NCBI RefSeq assembly: GCF_042676085.1
Contig: NZ_JBHTKH010000002.1
Location: 288,708-352,707 of the forward strand
Source: Terrabacter terrigena
Lineage (GTDB): Bacteria; Actinomycetota; Actinomycetes; Actinomycetales; Dermatophilaceae
DNA: 64,000 nt
Direction of reading: 5' to 3'
Shown here: positions 16,901-24,779 of the stretch, in pieces
Position numbering within the stretch: the stretch's first letter is position 1
Layout: each line of letters starts with the position of its first letter
The notes under the pieces: generated by a model
The model's input: only the letters and a program-made list of their open reading frames with translations
What the model was told of the DNA's origin: nothing
The model's database searches: none
Made by a program: the position numbers and the translations under genes

Positions 16901-17780
16901 CCGTCCGGACGGCACCAGCCTCGGCGTCTCGAACTTCGAGGCCCTCCCCGTTCCGGGCACACGAACGGAGTACTACACCGACGGCGGCACGCAGTGGTCG
17001 CAGCTCGTCATCTCGAGCTTCCCTTTCGGCGAGGCGATGCTCGGGACGAAGCACACCTACCCCGCGGGCTCGGTGCGCTCCGAGGCCTGGCACGGCGGCA
17101 TCGTCGGACCGACCGCGATCCAGGACGAGAACGGCGTCGAGCAGCTGACGGCCGAGCGCCAGGGCGGCCTCATGGGCTTCGCGCCGCAGATGTACGGCGA
17201 CGACTGGGGCCACGTGGCCGTGCCGGGCTCGTTCGGCGACGCCGGCAGTCTCGAGCTGAGTCGTGACGGCGAGGTGATCGGCAGGAGCGCCTGGACCTCG
17301 GGCGTCTTCGAGGTGCCCGCCGAGGACTCCGCCTACGCACTGACGCTGCGTCAGTCGAAGTTCCCGTCGTCGGCGCCGTTCTGGAAGCGCTCGACCCAGG
17401 TGACGACGACGTGGGGCTTCCGCTCGGCCCTCGAGCCGGACGTCTTCTCGCGCGGCCTGCCGCTGCTCTTCCCGCGGGTCAGCCTGCCCGAGGACGGCCT
17501 GAAGACGCTGCCGGCCGTCGCCGGTCAGGTCCTGCCGATCCGGGTGACCGGCCACGCGGGCTACCAGCCGGGCGAGGTCGTCGCGGCGGCGTTCGCCGTG
17601 TCCTACGACGGTGGCTCGACGTGGGTCGACGTCCCCGTCACGCACAACGACGGCGCGTGGAGCGCGGTCGTCGACCACACGGGCGCGGCCGGCAGGACCG
17701 TCGCGACCCGGGTGAGTGTCACCGACAGCAAGGGAGCGTCCGTCACACAGACGGTGCAGGCCGCGTACGCCGTGCGCTGA
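13974..17780 (+). CDS. Secreted S8 family serine peptidase (subtilase), 1268 aa
   Basis: A large exported subtilisin-like protease. A Sec signal peptide (residues 1-27) is followed by a roughly 200-residue propeptide-like region and the catalytic domain. The triad is Asp243 (Val-Leu-Asp-Thr-Gly-Ala), His277 (Asp-Gly-His-Gly-Thr-His-Thr) and Ser450 (Gly-Thr-Ser-Met-Ala-Thr-Pro-His-Val). About 800 further residues form beta-rich domains, including a PA-like segment around residues 830-930. No sortase motif or terminal membrane helix was seen, so it is probably released. GGAGGA lies 4 bases before ATG 13974. A hairpin terminator follows directly. Confidence 0.92.
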   Translation: MRPNWRTTLGAATVAVLAATAAAPTSAFGQGTSDRDRPIVGSAAATTSTRPATSSPRTVTLVTGDRVLVTGAGTDSPGVTVLPGDDGSVPLVETRRVGKDVYVYPADAASVIASGSVDEELFNVTGLVTMGYDDASTKTLPVIARYSSAVDVARSAPVTPKGAARVRTLRSVDGVAMKADKARAREFWADATSRSSAAGARLQKLWLDGKVRKSLDQSTKQVNAPQAWALGLTGTGTKVAVLDTGADAQHPDLAGRITGSQDFTDSPGGALSDVDGHGTHTASTVGGSGAASGGARKGVAPDTDLLIGKVLDDYGSGSYSQIVAGMEWAVAQHADVVSMSLGAPGDPGQCDDPIATAAQDLSTSSTSLFVIAAGNSGPGNNTVSTPACAPASLAVGAVDRDDATAYFSSRGPVANTHVLKPEIAAPGVGISAARSGGRGDDAYIGMSGTSMATPHVAGAAAIVKQAHPTWTGAQVKAALVSSADPSIPGDVRQVGAGRLDVLAAVKEPVTSSAVQGGSFAWPHTAAQTTKVDVPYTNLSGTPVTLRLAVTRVTGDDGTAVRSTVATLAATTVTVPAGATRSVPLALTPAAKLGAAQYGDLTGRVVATDATSGSEVVSTPFSLYVAPQTVSLTIKMVDRLGRPAAGASTVDVINTDSPKGERRYNEGQSALTYAVRPGTYLLSGYVQSPDSETSNVLGSIAYFARPQMTISGDTTVTFDATKAHRIDVRTDRPSEARASVLSFTRRWDDFWIHSGSMTGGSGLGALYADVQGTAKDGTWEFGTWSRRYAPAVASMSVTGGPALHPIAPDKTAAGLDGTAGAPVVDAGAGTAADLTAARVKDKVALVRLPSETGNLTSAMTNLVNGSGAKAVLLYRPAEGRWAPSTGFQPVSVAAYSLPMVEGDALKARLAAAPGGEVPLRWTATARSPYVYNLGFTQSTPFTDDKTYVVQDRKLGRTDARYTAMGLDTAFLDHVQADRPDGTSLGVSNFEALPVPGTRTEYYTDGGTQWSQLVISSFPFGEAMLGTKHTYPAGSVRSEAWHGGIVGPTAIQDENGVEQLTAERQGGLMGFAPQMYGDDWGHVAVPGSFGDAGSLELSRDGEVIGRSAWTSGVFEVPAEDSAYALTLRQSKFPSSAPFWKRSTQVTTTWGFRSALEPDVFSRGLPLLFPRVSLPEDGLKTLPAVAGQVLPIRVTGHAGYQPGEVVAAAFAVSYDGGSTWVDVPVTHNDGAWSAVVDHTGAAGRTVATRVSVTDSKGASVTQTVQAAYAVR

Positions 17781-17815
17781 GCTTCTCCGATGTCCGGCGA
17801 CGACGCCGGAGCAAC

Positions 17816-17853
17816 GTATGCCGCCCGCCCCGCACACTCCGCGGGGCGGGCGG
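17816..17853 (+). terminator. Terminator of the first subtilase gene
   Basis: CCGCCCGCCCCGC (17821-17833) pairs perfectly with GCGGGGCGGGCGG (17841-17853) over a 7-base loop. The word GTATGCCG (17816-17823) forms the foot of the stem and can continue pairing with CGGCGTGC by G-U wobble. Confidence 0.82.
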
Positions 17854-18030
17854 CGTGCGTCTCGGACCCTTCGCTCTGTGGCGGGCACCGGGCGCGCGCC
17901 TCGGACCCCGGGCGCGCGTCTCGGGCCGCGCGCGCTCTGGGACGAACGCGGGGCGTGCGTCTCGGGCCGCGCGCTCTGCGGCGGCGCCCTGCGCGCGTCT
18001 CGGACCCCGCGCGCATCGAGCGGGGTGCGG
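17854..18030. repeat. Degenerate repeats of CGTCTCGGRCC in an intergenic gap
   Basis: Between the subtilase terminator and the 3' end of the HNH gene, a unit with the core GCGYGTCTCGGRCC recurs about five times at 21- to 45-bp intervals (near 17856, 17892, 17913, 17955 and 17992). It is interspersed with GCGCTCTG. Composition is extremely GC-rich; no gene is visible. Confidence 0.55.
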
Positions 18031-18040
18031 GGCGCGAACG

Positions 18041-19279
18041 CTAGACGTGCCAGGTGACTCCCGTCGCCGTCACCCTGGCCGTCAACCCTCTCCGGTGGAC
18101 CACGGTGTGGTGGCGCCCGCAGAGGAGGGCGCCGTTCGTGAGGTCGGTGCAGCCACCGTGCAGCCAGTGCACGACGTGGTGGGCGTCGCACCACATCGGG
18201 GGCACCGTGCAGCCCGGGAACGAGCAGCCACCGTCGCGGACGGCCAGGGCTCGACGCTGCGCGGGGCTGAACAGCCGCCTGGTGTGGCCGAGGTCGAGCA
18301 CCTCGGACCGTGCGCCGAGGACCATGGGGACGACGCCCGCCTCACAGGCGAGCCGGCGCACCGCCGACGGGGAGAGCGCGGCGTCGGAGTCGAGCAGGCC
18401 TGCACCACGGACCTTCTCGAGCAGGGCGTCGAGGGACATCGTCACGACGAGTGTGGTGCGGGGCGAGCGAGTCACCCCCTCGGGCGCGGCCACGCCCCGG
18501 CCCACGATCTCGAGGAGCGCATCGGCACGTCGGGTTGCCGGGGTGCGCGGGTCGATCTCACCGGCGCCACCGTCGAGGCAGAGGTCGGGGCGCGGCGCCG
18601 AGAGCGCGTCGACCGCCGACTCGACGACCGCCGCTCCCTCAGGGTCGAGGCGCAGCTCGAAGACCGAGAAGCCGGCGGAGGACCGCACCCTGCGGAAGGA
18701 GCGCCCCAGCCGCAGCCCGGCCTCCTCGGACTCGAGCGCGGCCGGCGGCTTGAGGGTGGCGCGCGCGTGGGAGATGAGTCGCGCCAGCTCGCGACGGTCG
18801 AGCACGTCGCACGCCTCGACCATCGAGTCGACGACCGCGGCCAGGTGGTCGGGGTCGGCGACGCGGACCACGTCGTCGTGGAAGCGGACGATCGCGGCCG
18901 CGTGGGCGACGGGCACCTCGGAGGCACAGACCCGCTCGGCCAGCCGGGCCCACCGCGGCTCGTTCATCGCGGTCGCCACACGGGTGACTGCGGCCGCCTC
19001 GGGGCCGTCGAGACCCGTGTCGACGTGGGTGCGCAGCCAGTCGGTGCGCGAGAGCCCGTCGTCGGCGCCGAGCCCGCGCGAGTCCGCCTCGGCCGCCAGC
19101 ACGGCGGTGAGGGACTGGCTCAGCTGGCGCACCTGCTGGGCGTGGCCGATGACCGCGCCGACCTCGGCCTCGGGCAGCGACCAGGTCGGGAAGTCGCGGG
19201 TGAGGTCACGGAGCGTGTCGGCCATCGAACGCAGCACGTCGACCAGGCTCTCGGTCTCCAGCACGGCTGCCGTCCTCAT
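18041..19279 (-). CDS. DUF222 / HNH endonuclease signature protein (13E12-repeat type)
   Basis: A 412-residue protein of the family that is present in multiple copies in many actinobacterial genomes. An N-terminal DUF222 helical region is followed by a C-terminal HNH nuclease motif (Cys-Ser-Phe-Pro-Gly-Cys ... Cys-Asp-Ala-His-His-Val-Val ... Leu-Cys-Gly-Arg-His-His). All metal-binding residues are present. The ATG at 19279 lies 7 bases after a TACAGT -10-like box (minus strand), suggesting a leaderless message. It is divergent from a small ribbon-helix-helix gene. The biological role of the family is not established. Confidence 0.85.
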   Translation of the reverse strand: MRTAAVLETESLVDVLRSMADTLRDLTRDFPTWSLPEAEVGAVIGHAQQVRQLSQSLTAVLAAEADSRGLGADDGLSRTDWLRTHVDTGLDGPEAAAVTRVATAMNEPRWARLAERVCASEVPVAHAAAIVRFHDDVVRVADPDHLAAVVDSMVEACDVLDRRELARLISHARATLKPPAALESEEAGLRLGRSFRRVRSSAGFSVFELRLDPEGAAVVESAVDALSAPRPDLCLDGGAGEIDPRTPATRRADALLEIVGRGVAAPEGVTRSPRTTLVVTMSLDALLEKVRGAGLLDSDAALSPSAVRRLACEAGVVPMVLGARSEVLDLGHTRRLFSPAQRRALAVRDGGCSFPGCTVPPMWCDAHHVVHWLHGGCTDLTNGALLCGRHHTVVHRRGLTARVTATGVTWHV

Positions 19280-19340
19280 GCAGACCACTGTAGAGTCGAC
19301 CACTGACAATGCATGACGTCGTCACACCTGGAGGAGCTTC

Positions 19341-19646
19341 GTGCCCGAGACCGCCAAACCGGCCGACCGCACCAAGGTGCTGTCGGTCCGCCTCACCAGC
19401 GAGGAGTTCGACGCCCTGTCCGAACGAGCGACCGAGGTCGGGGTCGGCCCGTCGACCCTCGCGCGCACCCTGGTCCGTCGAGGGCTCGCGATCGGCACGT
19501 CCGACACGGCGGGCGCCTCGGCTCCGTCGAGCCACCCCGACACGGCTGCGCCGTCGAGCGCTTCCCTGTCGCCCCTCGAGGCCCAGCTGGTCGCCGGCCT
19601 CGCCGCTCGCATCGAGGTGCTCGAGAGATGGGTGGCCGAGCACTGA
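19341..19646 (+). CDS. Small ribbon-helix-helix (CopG-like) protein
   Basis: A 101-residue protein whose residues 12-50 (Thr-Lys-Val-Leu-Ser-Val-Arg-Leu-Thr-Ser-Glu-Glu-Phe-Asp-Ala-Leu) match a ribbon-helix-helix DNA-binding fold. A Ser/Pro/Ala linker and a C-terminal helix that could form a coiled coil follow. GTG 19341 is preceded by GGAGGAG. It lies 61 bases from the divergent HNH gene and may repress that promoter. No toxin partner is visible downstream. Confidence 0.7.
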   Translation: MPETAKPADRTKVLSVRLTSEEFDALSERATEVGVGPSTLARTLVRRGLAIGTSDTAGASAPSSHPDTAAPSSASLSPLEAQLVAGLAARIEVLERWVAEH

Positions 19647-19760
19647 TCCCGCACGTAGAGGGGGCGGACGGCATACGGAAGGTGGAGGACGGCATACGCC
19701 AGCAGGCGAAGACGACCGAGCCCGTGTCGCCCGCCCGGCCCGACCCACTACCGTCGGGGG

Positions 19761-21557
19761 GTGAGCGATCAAGGGATGGAACCGGAACAGCATGACCAAC
19801 CCCACCAGCCCGACCAGCCCGACCAGCCCGAGCAGGTGACGTTCGCCGATCTCGGACTCGACGAGCGGGTGCTCAAGGGACTGCGCGACGTCGGCTACGA
19901 GCACCCGTCGCCGATCCAGGCGGCGACCATCCCGGCGCTGCTCGAGGGCCGCCACGTGGTGGGGCTCGCGCAGACCGGCACCGGCAAGACGGCGGCGTTC
20001 GCCCTGCCGATCCTCAGCCAGCTCGACCTCAGGCAGAAGACGCCTCAGGCCCTGGTACTGGCCCCTACGCGCGAGCTCGCGCTGCAGGTCTGTGAGGCGT
20101 TCGAGCGGTATGCCGCGCGCCTCCCCGGCGTGCACGTGCTGCCCGTCTACGGCGGGCAGGCCTACGGGGTGCAGCTGAGCGCGCTGCGACGGGGCGTGCA
20201 CATCGTCGTCGGCACGCCCGGACGCATCATGGACCACCTCGACAAGGGCACCCTCGACCTCAGCCAGCTGCGCTTCCTCGTGCTCGACGAGGCCGACGAG
20301 ATGCTGAAGATGGGCTTCGCCGAGGACGTCGAGACGATCCTGGCCGACACCCCCGACGACAAGCACGTCGCGCTGTTCTCGGCGACGATGCCGGCCCAGA
20401 TCCGGCGCATCTCGAAGAAGTACCTCACCGACCCCGTGGAGATCACGGTCGAGACGAAGACGACCACCTCCCCCAACATCACGCAGCGCTACCTCACGGT
20501 GAGCTACCCGCAGAAGGTCGACGCCCTCACGCGCATCCTCGAGGTCGAGAACTTCGAGGGCATGATCGTCTTCGTCCGCACCAAGAACGAGACCGAGACG
20601 CTCGCGGAGAAGCTTCGGGCGCGCGGCTTCTCGGCGATGGCGATCAACGGCGACGTCGCCCAGGCCCAGCGCGAGCGCACCGTCGAGCAGCTGAAGTCCG
20701 GCAAGCTCGACATCCTCGTGGCCACCGACGTCGCCGCCCGCGGGCTCGACGTCGAGCGCATCAGCCACGTGGTCAACTACGACATCCCGACCGACACCGA
20801 GTCCTACGTCCACCGCATCGGCCGCACCGGCCGGGCGGGGCGCAGCGGCGACGCGATCTCGTTCGTCACCCCGCGCGAGCGACACCTGCTCAAGGCCATC
20901 GAGAAGGCGACCCGGCAGTCGCTCGTGCAGATGTCGATGCCCACCGTCGACGACATCAACGCCACCCGCCTCACCCGGTTCGACGACGCGATCACCGAGG
21001 CGCTCTCGACCGACCGCGTCGACTTCTTCCGCGACGTCATCGCGCACTACGTCAACGAGCACAACGTGCCCGAGGCCGACGTCGCCGCCGCCCTGGCCGT
21101 CGTGCTGCAGGGCGACGAGCCGATGCTGCTCGAGCCCGAGCCGGAGCGCCCGGCCCGGCGCAGCTTCGACCGTGACGACCGTCAGCGGGGCGACGGCCGG
21201 CGCGACGACCGCCCTGGCGGAGGCAGGGGCCGCGACGACCGGCGGGAACGCGGCGGCCGCAGCGGCGCGGGAGGGCCGTTCGCCACCTACCGCATCGCCG
21301 TCGGCCGACGACAGCACGTCGAGCCCCGGCAGATCGTCGGCGCCATCGCCAACGAGGGCGGCCTCGGGCGCGGGGACTTCGGTCACATCGACATCCGCGC
21401 CGACCACTCACTCGTCGAGCTTCCCGCGAGCCTGCCCTCAGGCGCCTGGGAGCGGCTGCGCGGCACGCGCATCTCGGGCCAGCTCATCGAGCTCGCACTG
21501 GACGAGGGGCGGCGGGGCGGGCGGGGCGCCGGGCAGGCGAAGCGACCGCGCTCCTGA
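19761..21557 (+). CDS. deaD: DEAD-box RNA helicase with C-terminal DbpA-like RNA-binding domain
   Basis: A 598-residue ATP-dependent RNA helicase, probably acting in ribosome assembly or mRNA turnover at low temperature. Visible motifs include the Q motif (Pro-Ser-Pro-Ile-Gln), motif I Ala-Gln-Thr-Gly-Thr-Gly-Lys-Thr at 70-77, Pro-Thr-Arg-Glu-Leu, Asp-Glu-Ala-Asp, Ser-Ala-Thr and His-Arg-Ile-Gly-Arg-Thr-Gly-Arg. An Arg/Gly/Asp-rich linker leads to a DbpA-type RNA-binding domain over the last 85 residues. The N-terminus carries Pro-Asp-Gln repeats. The GTG start at 19761 lies 6 bases after TACCGT, consistent with a leaderless message. Confidence 0.93.
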   Translation: MSDQGMEPEQHDQPHQPDQPDQPEQVTFADLGLDERVLKGLRDVGYEHPSPIQAATIPALLEGRHVVGLAQTGTGKTAAFALPILSQLDLRQKTPQALVLAPTRELALQVCEAFERYAARLPGVHVLPVYGGQAYGVQLSALRRGVHIVVGTPGRIMDHLDKGTLDLSQLRFLVLDEADEMLKMGFAEDVETILADTPDDKHVALFSATMPAQIRRISKKYLTDPVEITVETKTTTSPNITQRYLTVSYPQKVDALTRILEVENFEGMIVFVRTKNETETLAEKLRARGFSAMAINGDVAQAQRERTVEQLKSGKLDILVATDVAARGLDVERISHVVNYDIPTDTESYVHRIGRTGRAGRSGDAISFVTPRERHLLKAIEKATRQSLVQMSMPTVDDINATRLTRFDDAITEALSTDRVDFFRDVIAHYVNEHNVPEADVAAALAVVLQGDEPMLLEPEPERPARRSFDRDDRQRGDGRRDDRPGGGRGRDDRRERGGRSGAGGPFATYRIAVGRRQHVEPRQIVGAIANEGGLGRGDFGHIDIRADHSLVELPASLPSGAWERLRGTRISGQLIELALDEGRRGGRGAGQAKRPRS

Positions 21558-21671
21558 CGGCGCTTCCCGCAGGCCGAGGGGACGGCATACGAGATCGGCG
21601 TGTGACACGGGCCACATGGCGAGCACGGCCGGTCAGGAAATGCCCAGACGCCCGTGATAGTTAGTTGAAGC

Positions 21672-22220
21672 GTGAACCAGTTGCGCATCATCGTCTCCAG
21701 CACCCGTCCCGGCCGCATCGGCCCGAAGGTCGCCGAGTGGGTGGCCACGCAGGCTCCCACCGACGCGTGGGAGGTCGAGCTGCTCGACTTGTCGACGCTG
21801 CCCTTCTTCGACGAGGAGGACATGCCGAAGAACGGCAACTACGCCAAGCCCCACACGAAGGACTGGGCCTCCAAGGTCTTCGAGTCCGACGCGATCGTCG
21901 TCGTCACGCCGCAGTACAACCGCAGCTTCCCGGCGCCGATCAAGAACGCGATCGACTACCTCTTCGCCGAGTGGGACAGCAAGCCGATCGCGCTGGTCGG
22001 CTACGGCTGGACCGGCGCGGCGGACGCCACAGCCGACCTGACCAAGGTGCTCGAGCACGTCAAGGCCGACGTCGTCGGCTCGACCGGCCTCGTCTTCACC
22101 CAGGACATCTCGCCCGAGGGTGAGCTCGACGTCACGGCCGAGCGCCGGGCCGAGGTGGCAGGCCTGCTCGAGGCGCTCGGCTCCAAGGTCACCGACCTCG
22201 ACTCGGTCAGCGCCGGCTGA
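21672..22220 (+). CDS. NADPH-dependent FMN reductase family protein
   Basis: A 182-residue flavodoxin-like oxidoreductase that would reduce FMN, quinones or azo compounds with NAD(P)H. The N-terminal phosphate-binding loop is Ser-Ser-Thr-Arg-Pro-Gly-Arg-Ile-Gly (9-17). Thr-Pro-Gln-Tyr-Asn-Arg-Ser-Phe-Pro, with the Pro-Gln-Tyr-Asn flavin contact typical of the family, lies around residues 79-87. GTG 21672 has no good ribosome site; GATAGT 10 bases upstream suggests a nearly leaderless transcript. The substrate is not predictable. Confidence 0.88.
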   Translation: MNQLRIIVSSTRPGRIGPKVAEWVATQAPTDAWEVELLDLSTLPFFDEEDMPKNGNYAKPHTKDWASKVFESDAIVVVTPQYNRSFPAPIKNAIDYLFAEWDSKPIALVGYGWTGAADATADLTKVLEHVKADVVGSTGLVFTQDISPEGELDVTAERRAEVAGLLEALGSKVTDLDSVSAG

Positions 22221-22258
22221 CCTCCTCTCGACCTCTGGGCCGACTCCCGGTCCGACCC

Positions 22259-22291
22259 CTGCGGGCGCGTCCTCTTCGGACGCGCCCGCAG
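22259..22291. terminator. Bidirectional terminator between the FMN reductase and Tad cluster 2
   Basis: CTGCGGGCGCGTCC pairs perfectly with GGACGCGCCCGCAG over a 5-base loop. The plus-strand reductase gene and the minus-strand pilus operon converge here. Confidence 0.85.
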
Positions 22292-22361
22292 TGCGTCTCG
22301 AGGCAGCAGGCGGCACCCGATCGCGTGGAGCGGGCTCGGACACGACCGGCTCGCCTGCGCG

Positions 22362-23870
22362 CTACTGGACCAGTCCGTCGTTCCGTGCGGTGGCGCACCT
22401 GACCATGATCCGAAGGTCGGCCGACCCGCCGGCCGGACAGAAGCCGGCACGAACGGCCTCGTCGGCGTCGCTGGGCCCCAGAGGCACATTCGGAAACAAG
22501 CGCTCGGTGAGGTCCCTCGGAAAACGTGACAGCAGAAGGACATCGGAACCACGCACGTCGTCCGCCATCTGTTCGGCCACCGTGGTCGAGATCCCGATCG
22601 GCATCTCCAGGTAGTACGCGTCGGTCCGCAGCTCAGGGAAGAGGAAGTAGAGCTGGACAGGGGTGACCGACGGCATCCGCATGTCCTGCGTCCCGACGAA
22701 CACCCTCGCTCCGGGCGAGACGAGGTGCAGAACCGACCTTCGCAGCTCGTTGATCGCGCCGACGTCTTCCGCGGGCACCTCGACTGATCGCCCCGCGACT
22801 TCGTAGGCAGCCGAGGGGCCCGGCGCAACCAGCAGCCGAGAGGGCACGATGAGGAGGGCCAGCACCACGACGAGCGCACCGCGGCCGATCACCGACGGCC
22901 ACCTCGACGCGGACTCCGGCCGGCCGAACCCAGCGAGGACCACGAACGGGGCGCCGAGCGCCATGAGATAGCCGAGATGATCCAGGTCCGTTCGTTGGAC
23001 CAGCTGCGGGAGCATGAGGGCGACGAGCAGCACGCGCGACCAGGCCTCGGCGGAGCCGACACGGATCGCCGACAGCAGGAGCACCAGAAGTGTGGCCACA
23101 GCGAGGCACAGGATCACCACGATGTGGCCGTCGATCTGCATCCTGGCGTTGACGAGGCCACGTTGGAGCACGACGTTGTCGAACGCACGACCTCCCCACG
23201 TCACATAGAAGACCACGGAGGGGGCCGAACCCGTCGCCACGCCGAGGACGGCACTTCGCCAGGCGGCCCGCGAGGTGAGGAACGGCAGACCTGCCGCGAG
23301 CGCAGGCAACGCCATCTCCGGACGAAAGAACGCGCTGAGCGCCAACAAGGCGAACGCTGGCACCAGGCGCCTGCGTCCCTGCAGGAGAACGATCCCCCAG
23401 ACGATGCAGCACAAGCCACCGACCCAGGCATAGGCGGCCAGACCGAGCGGCGTGAGGCACAGGACGCTCAGCAGCGAGGCTCCGACAGCGAAGACGCGGC
23501 CGCGTCCCAGAGCGAGCCGGTACACCCCCAGCACCACGAGAGACTGCAGGGCGAGACCCACCAACCGCTCGACCACGAGACTGCTCCCGAGCATCGCGAA
23601 GGCACCAGCGGTCAGAGCGAAGGTGCCGGGCCCGTAGACGGTGTAGAAGTCGCGCTGTGGCAGGCGCCCGTCGAGGATCTGTTGCGCGTAGAGGACGATG
23701 ATGCCCTCGTCCTGGGTGACGAGCGGCGCGTGCAACCAGGGCAGGCGCAGCGCGGTGAGAACACCGAGCACGATCGCGGGCCCAACGAGGCCCATTGCGT
23801 GACGAGCCGCGGTGGAGGACGTCATGACGCCCGCGTCACGACGTGTCAGGCCTGCGGTCCGAACGCTCAC
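22362..23870 (-). CDS. GT-C-like membrane glycosyltransferase coupled to the Tad operon
   Basis: A 502-residue polytopic membrane protein. After the first helix comes a loop with Gln-Asp-Glu-Gly-Ile-Ile-Val-Leu-Tyr and Arg-Asp-Phe-Tyr-Thr-Val-Tyr-Gly-Pro-Gly. This acidic loop is typical of GT39/ArnT-type lipid-linked-sugar transferases. About ten helices and a C-terminal extracytoplasmic domain follow. The GTG at 23870 overlaps the TadC stop (ATGTGA), making it the last gene of Tad cluster 2. An ATG at 23825 is the alternative. Pilin or surface glycosylation is a reasonable guess from position; there is no direct evidence. Confidence 0.7.
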   Translation of the reverse strand: MSVRTAGLTRRDAGVMTSSTAARHAMGLVGPAIVLGVLTALRLPWLHAPLVTQDEGIIVLYAQQILDGRLPQRDFYTVYGPGTFALTAGAFAMLGSSLVVERLVGLALQSLVVLGVYRLALGRGRVFAVGASLLSVLCLTPLGLAAYAWVGGLCCIVWGIVLLQGRRRLVPAFALLALSAFFRPEMALPALAAGLPFLTSRAAWRSAVLGVATGSAPSVVFYVTWGGRAFDNVVLQRGLVNARMQIDGHIVVILCLAVATLLVLLLSAIRVGSAEAWSRVLLVALMLPQLVQRTDLDHLGYLMALGAPFVVLAGFGRPESASRWPSVIGRGALVVVLALLIVPSRLLVAPGPSAAYEVAGRSVEVPAEDVGAINELRRSVLHLVSPGARVFVGTQDMRMPSVTPVQLYFLFPELRTDAYYLEMPIGISTTVAEQMADDVRGSDVLLLSRFPRDLTERLFPNVPLGPSDADEAVRAGFCPAGGSADLRIMVRCATARNDGLVQ

Positions 23871-24778
23871 ATCCCCAGAAGGGTGTGCATCAGACGGATG
23901 ACGCCCGGGCCGATGATGACGATGAAGAGCGCAGGCAGGATGCACAGCATGAGCGGGAAGAGGATCTTCACCGTCACCTTCTGGGCCTTCTCCTCCGCCT
24001 TCTGCCGTCTGGCGAGACGCATCGTCGCGGTCTGCTCGCGCAGCACGCCGGCGATGGGAAGCCCAAGTCGGTCGGCCTGCACCAGCGCGGTGATGAAGTT
24101 CTTCACCTCTGGCAGTGTGACGCGGTCACCCATCGCGGAGAAGGCCTCACCGCGGGACTTGCCGATCTGGATCTCGGAGAGCACGCGGGCGAACTCACCC
24201 GAGATCGGTCCCTCGACGTTCCGCGCCACCTGGAGCAGGGCGGAGTCGAAACCCTGGCCGGCCTCGACACAGACGGTCAGCATGTCCAGTGCATCGGCCA
24301 GGCTCTTGCCTGTCTCCTCCTGCCGCTTGAGGGCGAGGTTGTAGATGAGCAGATCGGGCAGGAAGAAGAAGAGGACAGCCCCGATGAGGGCGAAGAGCAC
24401 TCCCTTGACGGACATCCCGCCGTACGCCCCACCGAGGAGCGCGCCGACCAGCAGCGCCGCCCCCTTCAGTCCCATGATCCGCTCGACCGACCACGCGGCT
24501 GGGTTCCCTGCCCGGTCCAGCAACGTCGCGAGCCGCGCCTCGGCGCCGGACGGCGAGAGCTTTCCAGCGAGCGAGTGCATCCCTTGGAAGATGGGGACGA
24601 CCAAACGGTCCTTGGAACCGAGCTCGCTCTTGACGACGGTGCGCTGGTCGACCATCCCGTCGACCAACAGGAGCGACTTGGCGACGCCGGTCGGCTCGCC
24701 GGAGCCCCCGCCGATGGAGAGCACCAGGCAGACGATCGCAAGACCGACGAGGCCGGTGCCGATGTAGAGGACGTTCAC
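23867..24778 (-). CDS. tadC: TadC-like type II secretion F-family membrane protein (cluster 2)
   Basis: A 303-residue platform protein of the Flp pilus machine. The N-terminal helix is at residues 4-22, two helices lie around 108-140, the F domain follows (Leu-Asp-Met-Leu-Thr-Val-Cys-Val-Glu-Ala-Gly-Gln-Gly) and a C-terminal helix closes it. GTG 24778 begins one base after the TGA of the upstream TadB gene, whose last codons supply the GAGG ribosome site. It is longer and more canonical than the cluster 1 TadC. Confidence 0.88.
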   Translation of the reverse strand: MNVLYIGTGLVGLAIVCLVLSIGGGSGEPTGVAKSLLLVDGMVDQRTVVKSELGSKDRLVVPIFQGMHSLAGKLSPSGAEARLATLLDRAGNPAAWSVERIMGLKGAALLVGALLGGAYGGMSVKGVLFALIGAVLFFFLPDLLIYNLALKRQEETGKSLADALDMLTVCVEAGQGFDSALLQVARNVEGPISGEFARVLSEIQIGKSRGEAFSAMGDRVTLPEVKNFITALVQADRLGLPIAGVLREQTATMRLARRQKAEEKAQKVTVKILFPLMLCILPALFIVIIGPGVIRLMHTLLGM

Positions 24779-24779
24779 G

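Noticed and set aside
17854..18030. CRISPR-like array suggested by recurring GCGTCTCGG words
   Set aside because: Spacing is irregular (21-45 bp), units are degenerate and no cas genes are present.
14097..18194. 1365-codon minus-strand open frame over the first subtilase
   Set aside because: It is the shadow of a gene with a complete catalytic triad and signal peptide.
18041..19646. HNH gene as part of a group I/II intron or insertion sequence
   Set aside because: No terminal inverted repeats, target duplication or intron structure was visible; the DUF222 architecture points to the stand-alone chromosomal family.
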